From assembly GCF_000429625.1 (NCBI RefSeq), contig NZ_KE386927.1, positions 423,160 through 487,159 on the forward strand: a stretch of 64,000 bases of DNA, read 5' to 3'. The notes under the pieces are model-generated. The model saw nothing but the letters and a program-made list of their open reading frames with translations, had not been told where the DNA came from and did no database searches. This DNA is from Azospirillum halopraeferens DSM 3675. Its GTDB lineage: Bacteria; Pseudomonadota; Alphaproteobacteria; Azospirillales; Azospirillaceae. Each line of letters begins with the position of its first letter. Within the stretch, counting starts at the first letter, position 1. Both the position numbers and the translations under genes were made by a program. This document shows positions 34,989 to 43,621 of this stretch, piece after piece.

Positions 34989-35097
34989 ACGGAAAATCAG
35001 TTCTGCTGCAATATTGGCACATCGCCTGCCGGCCACTCAGGCGGTTTGCCCGCATTTTGGGCGGTGTGAGACCGGCCGGCTCCCGTCCCGAATGCCC

Positions 35098-35130
35098 AAA
35101 AAGAAAGCGGCGGCCGAAGCCGCCGCTTTC
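35098..35130 (-). terminator. Rho-independent terminator of porin 2
   Basis: Perfect 12-bp stem GAAAGCGGCGGC / GCCGCCGCTTTC with a 4-base loop. On the minus strand it is followed by TTTTT just 22 bp after the stop. Confidence 0.85.
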
Positions 35131-35152
35131 CAACCCGTTCGGGATCGTTCGA

Positions 35153-36247
35153 TCAGAACGCCACGATCGAGCGGAGCATCACGACGCTGCCATCGCGATC
35201 GGCGAAGCCGGTCGGGGTGTTCAGGTCGAAGTAGTTGTACTCGGCGCCGACGGTCAGGCCCGGGGCGACGGTGTAGGCCAGGCCGACGCTCCACAGGTCG
35301 AGCTTGCTGTTGGCCACGGCCACGGCGGCGGCAGTGGTCGAGGTCGAGCGGCTGCCCTGACCGTAGGTGTAGCCGGCGCCGACGACGATCGGGCCCGTGG
35401 TGTACTGGACACCGGCGTTCCACGAGTAGGCGTCGCGGATGCCGACGGCGCCCGACGGCTGCAGCGAGTCGTCGTAGTCGACGTAGCCGGCGCCGACCAG
35501 GAAGCCGGCGTAGCCGACCTGGCCACCGACCTGCCAGGCGCGGAGGTCGTCGCGACGAACGCCGGTGGCGGTCGGCTCGGCGTCACCCCAGAAGTAGCCG
35601 GCGCTGGCATTCACGGAAACGCCCGCGAAGGTGCCCTTGTAGTTGGCGCCGATCTCGAACATATCCTGCACGGAGGCGTCGTCCTGGGTCAGCACGACGC
35701 TGTTGTTGTAGTCGCCCGCGCGCGGGGTGTAGGAGGCGCCGACCTGGAAGCCCGCGAACACCGGCGAAGCGTAGCGGATCTTCGTGCCGCTGCCTTCCGG
35801 AACCAGCGAGTAGTCGTGGAACGGCAGGCCGCTCAGGTACACGTCGCCGGGGGTGGTCTGGCCCAGGAACATGTAGCCGATCGGACGCGACACGTAGGTG
35901 TCGTCGTTGAAGGAGTTGGTCACGCCCAGGCGGACCTGGCCGAAGGTGCCCTGCACGAAGATATAGGCGTGGTCGCCGTCGACCGTGGCGTCGGAGCGGT
36001 TGGCGCGGAGACGGACGCGGCCGCCGTACTCCAGGCCGTTGTCGGCCTTGGCGGTCGGGGTGATGTTCACGCGGAAGCGGTTGCGGAACTCGACCGAACG
36101 GTTGCCGCTGATGTCGTCCTCGGCGTAGCCGGCCTCAAAGAAGACGTCGCCACCGATCTTCACTTCGAACTTGGCCTGAGCATTGGCCGCGCCGCTTCCC
36201 ATCGCGAGAGCAACGGCGGCGCAGCCCGCCAGCAGATACCGATTCAT
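35153..36247 (-). CDS. Gram-negative porin, paralogue 2
   Basis: A 364-residue outer-membrane beta-barrel with signal peptide MNRYLLAGCAAVALAMGSGAANAQ and C-terminal phenylalanine (MLRSIVAF). It shares EFRNRFRVNITPTAKADNGL and LRANRSDATVDGDHAYIFVQ with paralogue 1; loops differ, so the channels probably have different selectivity. GGAGG lies 10 bases before the ATG. It has its own strong terminator, so the two porins are separate transcription units. A 284-bp divergent gap to the lipoprotein gene carries its promoter. Confidence 0.93.
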   Translation of the reverse strand: MNRYLLAGCAAVALAMGSGAANAQAKFEVKIGGDVFFEAGYAEDDISGNRSVEFRNRFRVNITPTAKADNGLEYGGRVRLRANRSDATVDGDHAYIFVQGTFGQVRLGVTNSFNDDTYVSRPIGYMFLGQTTPGDVYLSGLPFHDYSLVPEGSGTKIRYASPVFAGFQVGASYTPRAGDYNNSVVLTQDDASVQDMFEIGANYKGTFAGVSVNASAGYFWGDAEPTATGVRRDDLRAWQVGGQVGYAGFLVGAGYVDYDDSLQPSGAVGIRDAYSWNAGVQYTTGPIVVGAGYTYGQGSRSTSTTAAAVAVANSKLDLWSVGLAYTVAPGLTVGAEYNYFDLNTPTGFADRDGSVVMLRSIVAF

Positions 36248-36531
36248 GATGTTGCCTCCATCCTGGCAGAAATATGTACAGCCGGGTCAACCTCCTGGCT
36301 GAGACTGTCGTACGCACCTCCGATCGGGCGGGCAAGCCGCAATGTGCAGAAATGCAGCTTTCATGGAACAGTGTGTCGATGGAAGCACAGTCGCCGGAGC
36401 CGGCGGTGCCCGGCCGGCACGGGAAGCGCGCCGCTTCGGCTGTTGCGTGACGGCGGGCTTTTATGGTCTGTTCTCCGGCATTCGCGGCAGACCGCGCGCG
36501 ACATCGCAACGCTCGACGAAGTCCTCACACC

Positions 36532-37062
36532 ATGCGCCGTACCCGAACCGCCCTTTTCGCTCCCGTGATTCTTGCGACGATCGCCGTGGGCGCCTGCTCG
36601 AGCCTGCCGGAAGGCCAGGTGGAGAGCCACTCCGAGCAGGTCCGACGTGACATGTACCGGTTCGGCAGCGTGCTCGGCACCGATGGCGGCATCAACCTGC
36701 TGGGCAACAACCGCCAGCGCCAGCAGGGCGACGGCACCGGCATCGGCGTCAACAGCTTCCTGTGGCGCGCCTCGCTGGACACGCTGGCCTTCATGCCCAT
36801 CGTGTCGGCCGACCCCTTCGGCGGCGTCATCCTCACCGATTGGTATTCGCCGCCGGAGACGCCGAACGAGCGTTTCAAGGTGAACCTCTACATCCTCGAC
36901 CGCCAGCTCCGCGCCGACGGCGTGCGGGTGAGCGTGTTCCGCCAGCAGCGGACCGGGGCGGACTGGCGCGACGTCGCCGTCGGCCCGGAGACCGGCAAGT
37001 CGCTGGAGGATGCCGTCCTCACCCGCGCCCGGCAGATCCGTGTGACACAGGCGTCGCAGTGA
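36532..37062 (+). CDS. DUF3576 domain lipoprotein
   Basis: A 176-residue protein with a lipobox (IAVGAC followed by SS), so probably membrane-anchored in the periplasm. The conserved core is FGSVLGTDGGINLLG, then GIGVNSFLWRASLDTLAFMP and DPFGGVILTDWYSPP. The family is confined mostly to alphaproteobacteria and regularly precedes leuS-lptE, hinting at an outer-membrane or LPS-linked role. The start at 36532 gives the signal peptide; the frame is open upstream. Confidence 0.88.
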   Translation: MRRTRTALFAPVILATIAVGACSSLPEGQVESHSEQVRRDMYRFGSVLGTDGGINLLGNNRQRQQGDGTGIGVNSFLWRASLDTLAFMPIVSADPFGGVILTDWYSPPETPNERFKVNLYILDRQLRADGVRVSVFRQQRTGADWRDVAVGPETGKSLEDAVLTRARQIRVTQASQ

Positions 37063-37116
37063 CGCGCCGCACCGCCACAGCCAACCGTTAAGACGCACAG
37101 CACCGGACCGATCGCG

Positions 37117-39687
37117 ATGTCGCGCTACAATGTGAAGGAAACCGAGGCGAAGTGGCAGGAGGCGTGGGAGCGGCGCGCCTGCTTCCGGGCCGTCGAGGAT
37201 CCGTCCCGCCCCAAGTATTATGTGCTGGAGATGTTCCCCTACCCGTCGGGGCGCATCCACATGGGGCACGTGCGCAACTACACGATCGGCGACGTGATCG
37301 CCCGCTACAAGCGGGCCACCGGCTTCAACGTCCTGCATCCCATGGGCTGGGACGCCTTCGGCCTGCCGGCGGAGAACGCCGCGCTGGAGAAGAAGGTCCA
37401 CCCCGCCAAATGGACGCGCGAGAACATCGCCACCATGCGCGGCCAGTTGCGGACCATGGGCCTGTCCGTCGACTGGGAGCGGGAGATCGCCACCTGCGAC
37501 GTGGAGTACTATCGCCACGAGCAGAAGATGTTCCTCGATTTCCTGAAGGCAGGCCTCGCCTACCGCAAGGAATCGTGGGTGAACTGGGACCCGGTGGACA
37601 ACACTGTCCTGGCCAACGAACAGGTGATCGACGGCCGCGGCTGGCGCACCGGGGCGCTGGTGGAGAAGCGCAAGCTGTCCCAGTGGTTCCTCAGGATCAC
37701 CGCCTTCGCCGACTCGCTGCTGAACGACCTGGCCACCCTGGACCGCTGGCCCGAGCGGGTGCGCCTGATGCAGGAGAACTGGATCGGCCGCTCCACCGGC
37801 GTGCGCTTCCGCTTCGCCCTGGCGGGGCGCCCCGACACGCTGGAGGTCTTCACCACCCGGCCCGACACGCTGTTCGGCGCCTCGTTCGCCGCCATTTCCC
37901 CCAACCATCCGCTGGCCGCCGAGCTGGCCGCCGGCAACCCGGACCTGGCCGCGTTCATCGCCGAGTGCAACCGCCTGGGCACCAGCGAGGAGGCGATTGA
38001 GACGGCCGAGAAGCGGGGCTTCGACACCGGGCTGACGGTGGTCCATCCCTTCGATTCAGGATGGACGCTGCCGGTCTACGTCGCGAACTTCGTGCTGATG
38101 GAGTATGGCACCGGCGCCATCTTCGGCTGCCCGGCCCACGACCAGCGCGATCTCGACTTCGCCCGCAAGTACGGGCTGCCCGTCACGCCCGTGGTGATCC
38201 CGGCCGACGCGGATCCCGCGGCCTTCACCGTGGGGACCGAGGCCTACACCGGCCCCGGCGTCCTGCGCAACTCCCGCTTCCTTGACGGCATGGACGTCGA
38301 GTCGGCCAAGCAGGAGGTGGGCCGGCGCATGGAAGAGGCGGGGCAGGGCGAGCGCACGACCCAGTTCCGCCTGCGCGACTGGGGCGTGTCGCGCCAGCGC
38401 TACTGGGGCTGCCCGATTCCGGTCATCCACTGCGCCGACTGCGGCGCCGTGCCGGTGCCCGAGGCCGATCTGCCGGTGGTGCTGCCCGAGGACGTCACCT
38501 TCGACCGGCCCGGCAACCCGCTGGACCACCATCCCACCTGGAAGCACACGACCTGCCCGTCCTGCGGCAAGCCGGCGGTGCGCGAGACCGATACCTTCGA
38601 CACCTTCATCGAGTCGTCGTGGTATTTCGCCCGCTTCTGCTCCCCGCACGCCGAGTCGGCCGGGTTCGAGCGCGGCGCGGTGGACTATTGGATGCCGGTC
38701 GACCAGTACATCGGCGGCATCGAGCATGCGGTGCTGCACCTGCTCTACGCGCGATTCTGGACGCGGGCGCTCAAGCAGTGCGGCTACCTGTCGGTGGAGG
38801 AGCCGTTCGCCGGCCTGTTCACCCAGGGCATGGTGAACCACGAGACCTACAAGGACGCCGAGACCGGCGCCTGGCTGTCGCCGGCCGATATCACGCGCAA
38901 CGACGCGGGCGCGATGGTGCGCGCCGACACCGGTGCGGCTGTGACCGTCGGCCGCGTCGAGAAGATGTCGAAGTCCAAGAAGAACGTGGTCGACCCCGCC
39001 AACATCATCGACACCTACGGGGCGGACGCGGCACGGCTGTTCATGCTGTCCGACAGCCCGCCCGAGCGGGATCTGGAATGGACCGAGGCGGGAATCGACG
39101 GCGCCTGGCGCTACATCAACCGCCTGTGGCGCATGGTGGACGAGCCGCCGGTCGCCCTGCCCGCTCCCGGCGCCGCGCTGCCGGGCGAGCTGTCGGAGCG
39201 CGCGGTAGCGACCCGCAAGCTGGTGCACAAGACCATTGCCGGCGTCGGCGACGACCTGGAGAAGTTCCGCTTCAACAAGGCGGTGGCCCGCGTGCGCGAG
39301 CTGACCAACGCCCTTGCCGAAATCGACGGCAGCGGGGCCGGTGAGGCCGCGGTGCTGCGCGAAGGCTACGAGGCGGTGGTGCGCCTGATCGCCCCGATGA
39401 TGCCGCACCTGGCGGAAGAGCTGTGGAGCCGACTCGGCCACACCTCTCTGCTGGCGGAGCAGCCGTGGCCCCGGGCGGATGCGGCCCTGGCGGTGGACGA
39501 CACGGTCACCATCGCCGTGCAGGTCAACGGAAAGCTGCGCGCCACCCTGGCGCTGCCGCGCGACATGGCCAGGGAGGCCGCCGAACAGGCCGCCCTGGCC
39601 GACGAGACCGTCGTGCGGGCGCTGGACGGAAAGCCGGTGCGCAAGGTCATCGTCGTCCCGAACCGGGTGATCAATGTCGTGGTCTAG
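37117..39687 (+). CDS. leuS: Leucyl-tRNA synthetase
   Basis: An 856-residue class I synthetase charging tRNA-Leu. The HIGH motif is HMGH (H48-H51 in SGRIHMGHVRNY) and the KMSKS motif is EKMSKSKKNVVDP near residue 616. The CP1 editing domain lies between (TTRPDTLFGASF). A zinc-like HCADCG...CPSCGK knuckle is present. The C-terminal anticodon domain ends in RKVIVVPNRVINVVV. The last 14 bp overlap lptE. Confidence 0.97.
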   Translation: MSRYNVKETEAKWQEAWERRACFRAVEDPSRPKYYVLEMFPYPSGRIHMGHVRNYTIGDVIARYKRATGFNVLHPMGWDAFGLPAENAALEKKVHPAKWTRENIATMRGQLRTMGLSVDWEREIATCDVEYYRHEQKMFLDFLKAGLAYRKESWVNWDPVDNTVLANEQVIDGRGWRTGALVEKRKLSQWFLRITAFADSLLNDLATLDRWPERVRLMQENWIGRSTGVRFRFALAGRPDTLEVFTTRPDTLFGASFAAISPNHPLAAELAAGNPDLAAFIAECNRLGTSEEAIETAEKRGFDTGLTVVHPFDSGWTLPVYVANFVLMEYGTGAIFGCPAHDQRDLDFARKYGLPVTPVVIPADADPAAFTVGTEAYTGPGVLRNSRFLDGMDVESAKQEVGRRMEEAGQGERTTQFRLRDWGVSRQRYWGCPIPVIHCADCGAVPVPEADLPVVLPEDVTFDRPGNPLDHHPTWKHTTCPSCGKPAVRETDTFDTFIESSWYFARFCSPHAESAGFERGAVDYWMPVDQYIGGIEHAVLHLLYARFWTRALKQCGYLSVEEPFAGLFTQGMVNHETYKDAETGAWLSPADITRNDAGAMVRADTGAAVTVGRVEKMSKSKKNVVDPANIIDTYGADAARLFMLSDSPPERDLEWTEAGIDGAWRYINRLWRMVDEPPVALPAPGAALPGELSERAVATRKLVHKTIAGVGDDLEKFRFNKAVARVRELTNALAEIDGSGAGEAAVLREGYEAVVRLIAPMMPHLAEELWSRLGHTSLLAEQPWPRADAALAVDDTVTIAVQVNGKLRATLALPRDMAREAAEQAALADETVVRALDGKPVRKVIVVPNRVINVVV

Positions 39688-40192
39688 GCGAAGCCTCCTC
39701 ACCGCCGCGGGCGCCCTGGCGTCCGCGGCCCTGCTGCCCGGCTGCGGCTTCCGGGCCATGTACGGCGACCGGGGTGCCGGCGGCGGGGCCGCGGCGCAAC
39801 TGTCGGCCGTGGCCATCGACAACATCCCCGACCGCCGCGGCCAGCAGCTCCGCAACTTCCTGATGGACCGCTTCTACGCGGTGGATCAGGCGGCGGCGCC
39901 GACCCACCGGCTGAACGCCTCCATCCGCGCCCACGAACAGAAGCTGGCCATCCGCAAGGACGCGTCGGCCGAGCGCGCCCAACTCGTCCTCGACGTTCCA
40001 TACCAACTCGTCGAAGCGGCAACAGGCAAGGTGGTCCTGTCCGCCGGCGCCCGCGCCCTGATCGCCTACAACATCCTGGAAGAGCAGTACGCCGCTCTCG
40101 CCACCATCGACGACGCCTACGAACGCGGCCTGCGGCAGATCGCGGACGACATCACCGCGCGGACCGCCATGGTCCTCGTCCGCCCCTCCTGA
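39674..40192 (+). CDS. lptE: LPS-assembly lipoprotein LptE
   Basis: A 172-residue outer-membrane lipoprotein that plugs the LptD barrel and helps insert LPS. The signal peptide ends in lipobox LLPGC (C24), followed by GFRAMYG as in the family. The mature part has the expected alternating alpha/beta pattern (LSAVAIDNIPDRRGQQLRNF; HRLNASI). It starts inside leuS with a 14-bp overlap and is followed by holA after 16 bp, giving a leuS-lptE-holA operon. Confidence 0.9.
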   Translation: MSWSRRSLLTAAGALASAALLPGCGFRAMYGDRGAGGGAAAQLSAVAIDNIPDRRGQQLRNFLMDRFYAVDQAAAPTHRLNASIRAHEQKLAIRKDASAERAQLVLDVPYQLVEAATGKVVLSAGARALIAYNILEEQYAALATIDDAYERGLRQIADDITARTAMVLVRPS

Positions 40193-40208
40193 CGGGGAGG
40201 GCGGCGGC

Positions 40209-41222
40209 GTGAAGCTGCAGCCGAAATCCATCGAGTCGTTCCTGCGCCGGCCGGACCCCGGGGTCCGCGCCGTGCTGCTGTACGGTCCCGACGCCGGGCT
40301 GGTGCGCGACCGTGCCATGGCGCTGGGCCGCACCGTGGTGGAGGACCCGTCCGATCCGTTCCGCGTCACCGAACTGTACGGCCGCGCCCTGGTGGACGAC
40401 CCGGCGCGCCTGGCTGACGAGGCCGCGGCCATCGCGCTGACCGGCGGGCGCCGGCTGGTCCGCATCCGGGAGGCCGACGACGCCACGACCGGTGCCTTTG
40501 CCGGCCTGCTGACGGCACCACCCCCCGGCGACACCCTGGTGGTGGTCGAGGCCGGCGATCTGTCCAACCGTTCCAAGCTGCGGCTGCTGTTCGAAGAGGC
40601 GGACGCCGGCGCCGCCATCCCCTGCTACGTGGACGACGAGGCGTCGCTGGGTCAGGTGATCGCCGATCTGCTGCGCGGTCACGGCCTCACCGCCGACGCC
40701 GACGCCCTGTCCTTCCTGTCCGGCAACCTGGTGGGTGACCGGCTGGTTGCGCGGGGCGAGGTGGAGAAGCTCGCCCTCTACATGGGCCGCGAGACCCGCG
40801 TCCGGCTGGAGGATGCGCAGGCGTGCGTCGGCGACAGCGCGGCGCTGGAGATGGACGAACCCGTGTGGGCCGCCGGTGACGGGGATTTCGCCGCGCTCGA
40901 CAAGTCGCTCGGCCGCCTGTTCGCCGAAGGCACGTCACCGGTCGCCATCCTGCGCGCCGCCCAGCGCCATTTCCAGCGGCTGCACCAGGTGTCGGCCGCG
41001 GGACGCTCGCCGGAGCAGGCGATTGCGGCGCTGCGCCCGCCGGTGTTCTTCAAGATGCGCGGCCGCTTCACCAACCAGGCGCGCCGCTGGTCACCGGCCG
41101 CGGTGCGCAACGCCCTGGAGCGTCTGGTCGAAGCCGAGGCGGAGTGCAAGCGCACCCACATGCCCGACGAGACCATCTGCGCCCGCGCCCTTTTCCAGGT
41201 CGCCTCCCTGGCACGCCGTTAG
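40209..41222 (+). CDS. holA: DNA polymerase III delta subunit
   Basis: A 337-residue clamp-loader subunit that opens the beta clamp. The N-terminal AAA-like domain begins RAVLLYGPDAGLVRDRA. The delta-specific hydrophobic clamp-binding element and the ACVGDSAALEMDEPVWAAGDGD region follow, and the helical C-terminus contains ILRAAQRHFQRLHQV. It starts with GTG, with GGGGAGGGCGG upstream. It is the standard third gene after leuS-lptE in alphaproteobacteria. Confidence 0.94.
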   Translation: MKLQPKSIESFLRRPDPGVRAVLLYGPDAGLVRDRAMALGRTVVEDPSDPFRVTELYGRALVDDPARLADEAAAIALTGGRRLVRIREADDATTGAFAGLLTAPPPGDTLVVVEAGDLSNRSKLRLLFEEADAGAAIPCYVDDEASLGQVIADLLRGHGLTADADALSFLSGNLVGDRLVARGEVEKLALYMGRETRVRLEDAQACVGDSAALEMDEPVWAAGDGDFAALDKSLGRLFAEGTSPVAILRAAQRHFQRLHQVSAAGRSPEQAIAALRPPVFFKMRGRFTNQARRWSPAAVRNALERLVEAEAECKRTHMPDETICARALFQVASLARR

Positions 41223-41248
41223 AGCAGCATGCGTTTTGAAGGCCGGCG

Positions 41249-42172
41249 TCAGCCAGCCTCCGCCTCCTCCCGGTTCTCTTCCTGGCCGAGGCGGCGCAGG
41301 ACGTCGTCAAGCTGGTCCAGCGTCTGGTAGTGGATGGTGATGCTGCCCCGCTTGCCCTGGGGCTTGATCGCCACCTTAAGGCCGATGCGGGCGGAGATCT
41401 CGTCTTCCAGATTGGTCAGGTCGACGTCGCGCGGCGCCGCGGGACGGCCGCCGCGGCGCGGGCCTTCGGCGCTGCGGCGCGCCAGCTCCTCCGTTTGGCG
41501 GACGTTGAGACCGTGTTTAACCACCTCCCGTGCCAGGGCCACGGGGTCGTCGGCGGTGAGCACCGCGCGGGCGTGACCGGCCGTGATCTCACCGGCCTGG
41601 ACCATCTGCTTGATGGGGTCGGGGAGGGAGAGCAGCCGCATCATGTTGGCCACATGGCTGCGGCTCTTGCCGACGACGCGGGCCAGGTCCTCCTGGGTGT
41701 GCTCGAACTCCTCCATCAGGCGGCGGAAGCCTTCCGCCTCTTCGAGCGGCGTCAGGTCCTGGCGCTGGATGTTCTCGATGAGGGCGATCTCCAGCGCCTC
41801 GCGGTCGCTGAGATCGCGGATGATCACCGGCACCTCATGCAGGCCGGCGATCTGCGCCGCCCGCCACCGCCGCTCGCCCGCGATGATCTCGTAATCCGTG
41901 TTCGATCCCGGATCCCGGCGCACCAGCAGCGGCTGCAGGATTCCCTTCTCGCGCACGGAGTCCACCAGACCCTGGATCGCTTCCTCGTCGAAGGTGCGGC
42001 GGGGCTGGTACCGGCCGGGGTGCAGGAACTCGATGGGCACCTGCTTGGACTGGCGCACCTTGTCCAGGGCCTGGATGTCGTCGGCCTCTTCACCGAACAG
42101 GGCCGACAGGCCGCGGCCCAGGTTGGTGCGGCGGCCTCCGCCGGCTTCGGCGCTGCGCTTGGAGTCCTCCAT
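41249..42172 (-). CDS. parB: Chromosome partitioning protein ParB
   Basis: A 307-residue CTP-dependent DNA clamp that loads at parS and spreads. The N-terminal catalytic domain carries the nucleotide-binding and arginine motifs (GERRWRAAQIAGLHEVPVI; ALIENIQRQDLTPLEEAEGF). The helix-turn-helix parS reader is TQEDLARVVGKSRSHVANMMRLL, and the C-terminal dimerisation domain ends the chain. The ATG overlaps the parA stop (TGATG). Three parS sites are present in the window. Confidence 0.96.
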   Translation of the reverse strand: MEDSKRSAEAGGGRRTNLGRGLSALFGEEADDIQALDKVRQSKQVPIEFLHPGRYQPRRTFDEEAIQGLVDSVREKGILQPLLVRRDPGSNTDYEIIAGERRWRAAQIAGLHEVPVIIRDLSDREALEIALIENIQRQDLTPLEEAEGFRRLMEEFEHTQEDLARVVGKSRSHVANMMRLLSLPDPIKQMVQAGEITAGHARAVLTADDPVALAREVVKHGLNVRQTEELARRSAEGPRRGGRPAAPRDVDLTNLEDEISARIGLKVAIKPQGKRGSITIHYQTLDQLDDVLRRLGQEENREEAEAG

Positions 42173-42954
42173 CACGCCACCAGCCTCTTCTCACGGCGCA
42201 GGACCTCGCCCGCCAGATTGATGTAAGCCTGCGCGCCCGGACAGCGCATGTCGTAGATCAGCACCGGCTTGCCGTGGGACGGCGCCTCGGAAACCTTCAC
42301 GTTGCGGGGGATCACCGTTTCAAACACCTTTTCGCCGAAGAAGCCCCGGACGTCGGCGGCAACCATGTCGGAGAGGTTGTTGCGCTTGTCGAACATGGTC
42401 AGCACGACGCCGTGGATGTCGAGATCCTGGTTGAAGGTGCGCTTCACCCGCTCGATGGTGCGCACCAGGTGGCTGAGCCCCTCCAGCGCATAGAACTCGC
42501 ACTGTAGCGGCACCATGACCGCGTGGGCAGCGACCAGCGCGTTCAGCGTCAGCAGGCCGAGCGCGGGCGGGCAGTCGATGAGAACGTAGTCGTATTCGAG
42601 CGCGCTGCGCTGGACGGCCTCACGCAGCCGGAACTCCCGGTTCGGCGCCGCCACCAGTTCGATCTCGGCACCGGACAAGTCCACGGTGGAGGTGACGATC
42701 GACAGGTTCGGAACGTCCGACGGCACCGCGGCACTTTCCAGCGCCCGTCCATCGAACAGCACGTCGTAGGTTCCCGTCCGGCGGTTGGAGCGCGGGATGC
42801 CCAGGCCGGTGGACGCATTCCCCTGGGGATCCATGTCGACGATCAGCACGCGCTTGCCGACCGACGCCAGGGCGGTGGCAAGGTTGATGGCGGTCGTGGT
42901 CTTGCCCACGCCGCCCTTCTGGTTGGCAACGGCGATGACGCGGACGGCGGTCAT
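42172..42954 (-). CDS. parA: Chromosome partitioning ATPase ParA (Soj)
   Basis: A 260-residue deviant-Walker ATPase that forms the gradient pulling ParB-parS to the cell poles. The Walker A is NQKGGVGKTTTAINLATALA with the signature lysine. Walker B-type segments are RVLIVDMDPQGNAS and YVLIDCPPALGLLTLNAL. No N-terminal helix-turn-helix is present, so it is the small chromosomal type. It is 50 bp downstream of rsmG in the mnmG-rsmG-parA-parB cluster. Confidence 0.97.
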   Translation of the reverse strand: MTAVRVIAVANQKGGVGKTTTAINLATALASVGKRVLIVDMDPQGNASTGLGIPRSNRRTGTYDVLFDGRALESAAVPSDVPNLSIVTSTVDLSGAEIELVAAPNREFRLREAVQRSALEYDYVLIDCPPALGLLTLNALVAAHAVMVPLQCEFYALEGLSHLVRTIERVKRTFNQDLDIHGVVLTMFDKRNNLSDMVAADVRGFFGEKVFETVIPRNVKVSEAPSHGKPVLIYDMRCPGAQAYINLAGEVLRREKRLVA

Positions 42955-43003
42955 GGTGGCCTCTCGAAAAGCCGGGGAGCGGGGGAGAGTCTGGTTCGCG
43001 ATG

Positions 43004-43621
43004 TCAGACACGGGCGATACCACTCACGCGCAGAACGGTCCCGTTCGGATCGGTGGCGCTGGGGAAGCGTTCGGCGGACATCTTCCAAGATTTGGTGGCA
43101 AGGGTCAATTCGTCTTCCAGATTTTGGCCCTTGAGGAACAAAGCAACCGTGTGAGCCGCCAGGAACGGCTCGGCCCACGCGAGGAGATCGCCGAGCGGCG
43201 CCAGCGCCCTGGCCGTGACAGCATCGGCGGGGAAGGGGCTCACCGCTTCGATGCGCCGGTTGTGCACCGTCACCGGCGTCGCGGTGACCCGCGCCGCCTC
43301 CCGGAGGAAAGCGCATTTGCGCGAGTCGCTCTCCACCAGATGGACGTCGGGAACGCCCATCAGGGCGAGCACCAGGCCGGGAAAGCCGGCGCCGCTGCCG
43401 AGGTCGACCAGCGTGCGGGTGCCCGCCGGCAGCAGAGGGACAAGCTGCGCCGAATCGAGGATGTGCCGGCGCCACACATCGTCCAGGGTGGAGCGACCAA
43501 CGAGGTTGATGGACGCCTGCCACTTGCGCAGCAGAGCTTCATACGCGGCCAGCCGGTCCAGTGTTTCACGTGAAACACCGCTCACGTCCCGGAAGGCGTC
43601 GGCGGTCAGCGGGGTCGTCAC
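43004..43621 (-). CDS. rsmG: 16S rRNA (guanine-N7)-methyltransferase RsmG (GidB)
   Basis: A 205-residue SAM-dependent enzyme that methylates G527 of 16S rRNA. The SAM-binding loop is VDLGSGAGFPGLVLAL, and HLVESDSRKCAFLREA gives motif II. The GTG start overlaps the mnmG stop (GTGA). Codons for VSRET near residue 16 contain a perfect parS palindrome, an overlap of protein code and segregation site. Confidence 0.95.
   Translation of the reverse strand: MTTPLTADAFRDVSGVSRETLDRLAAYEALLRKWQASINLVGRSTLDDVWRRHILDSAQLVPLLPAGTRTLVDLGSGAGFPGLVLALMGVPDVHLVESDSRKCAFLREAARVTATPVTVHNRRIEAVSPFPADAVTARALAPLGDLLAWAEPFLAAHTVALFLKGQNLEDELTLATKSWKMSAERFPSATDPNGTVLRVSGIARV
43562..43577. other. parS site 1 (inside rsmG)
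   Basis: TGTTTCACGTGAAACA, a perfect 16-bp palindrome identical to the chromosomal parS consensus. It is within rsmG coding DNA, 0.4 kb from the rsmG/mnmG end of parA and about 11.5 kb from the proposed oriC. Confidence 0.93.
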
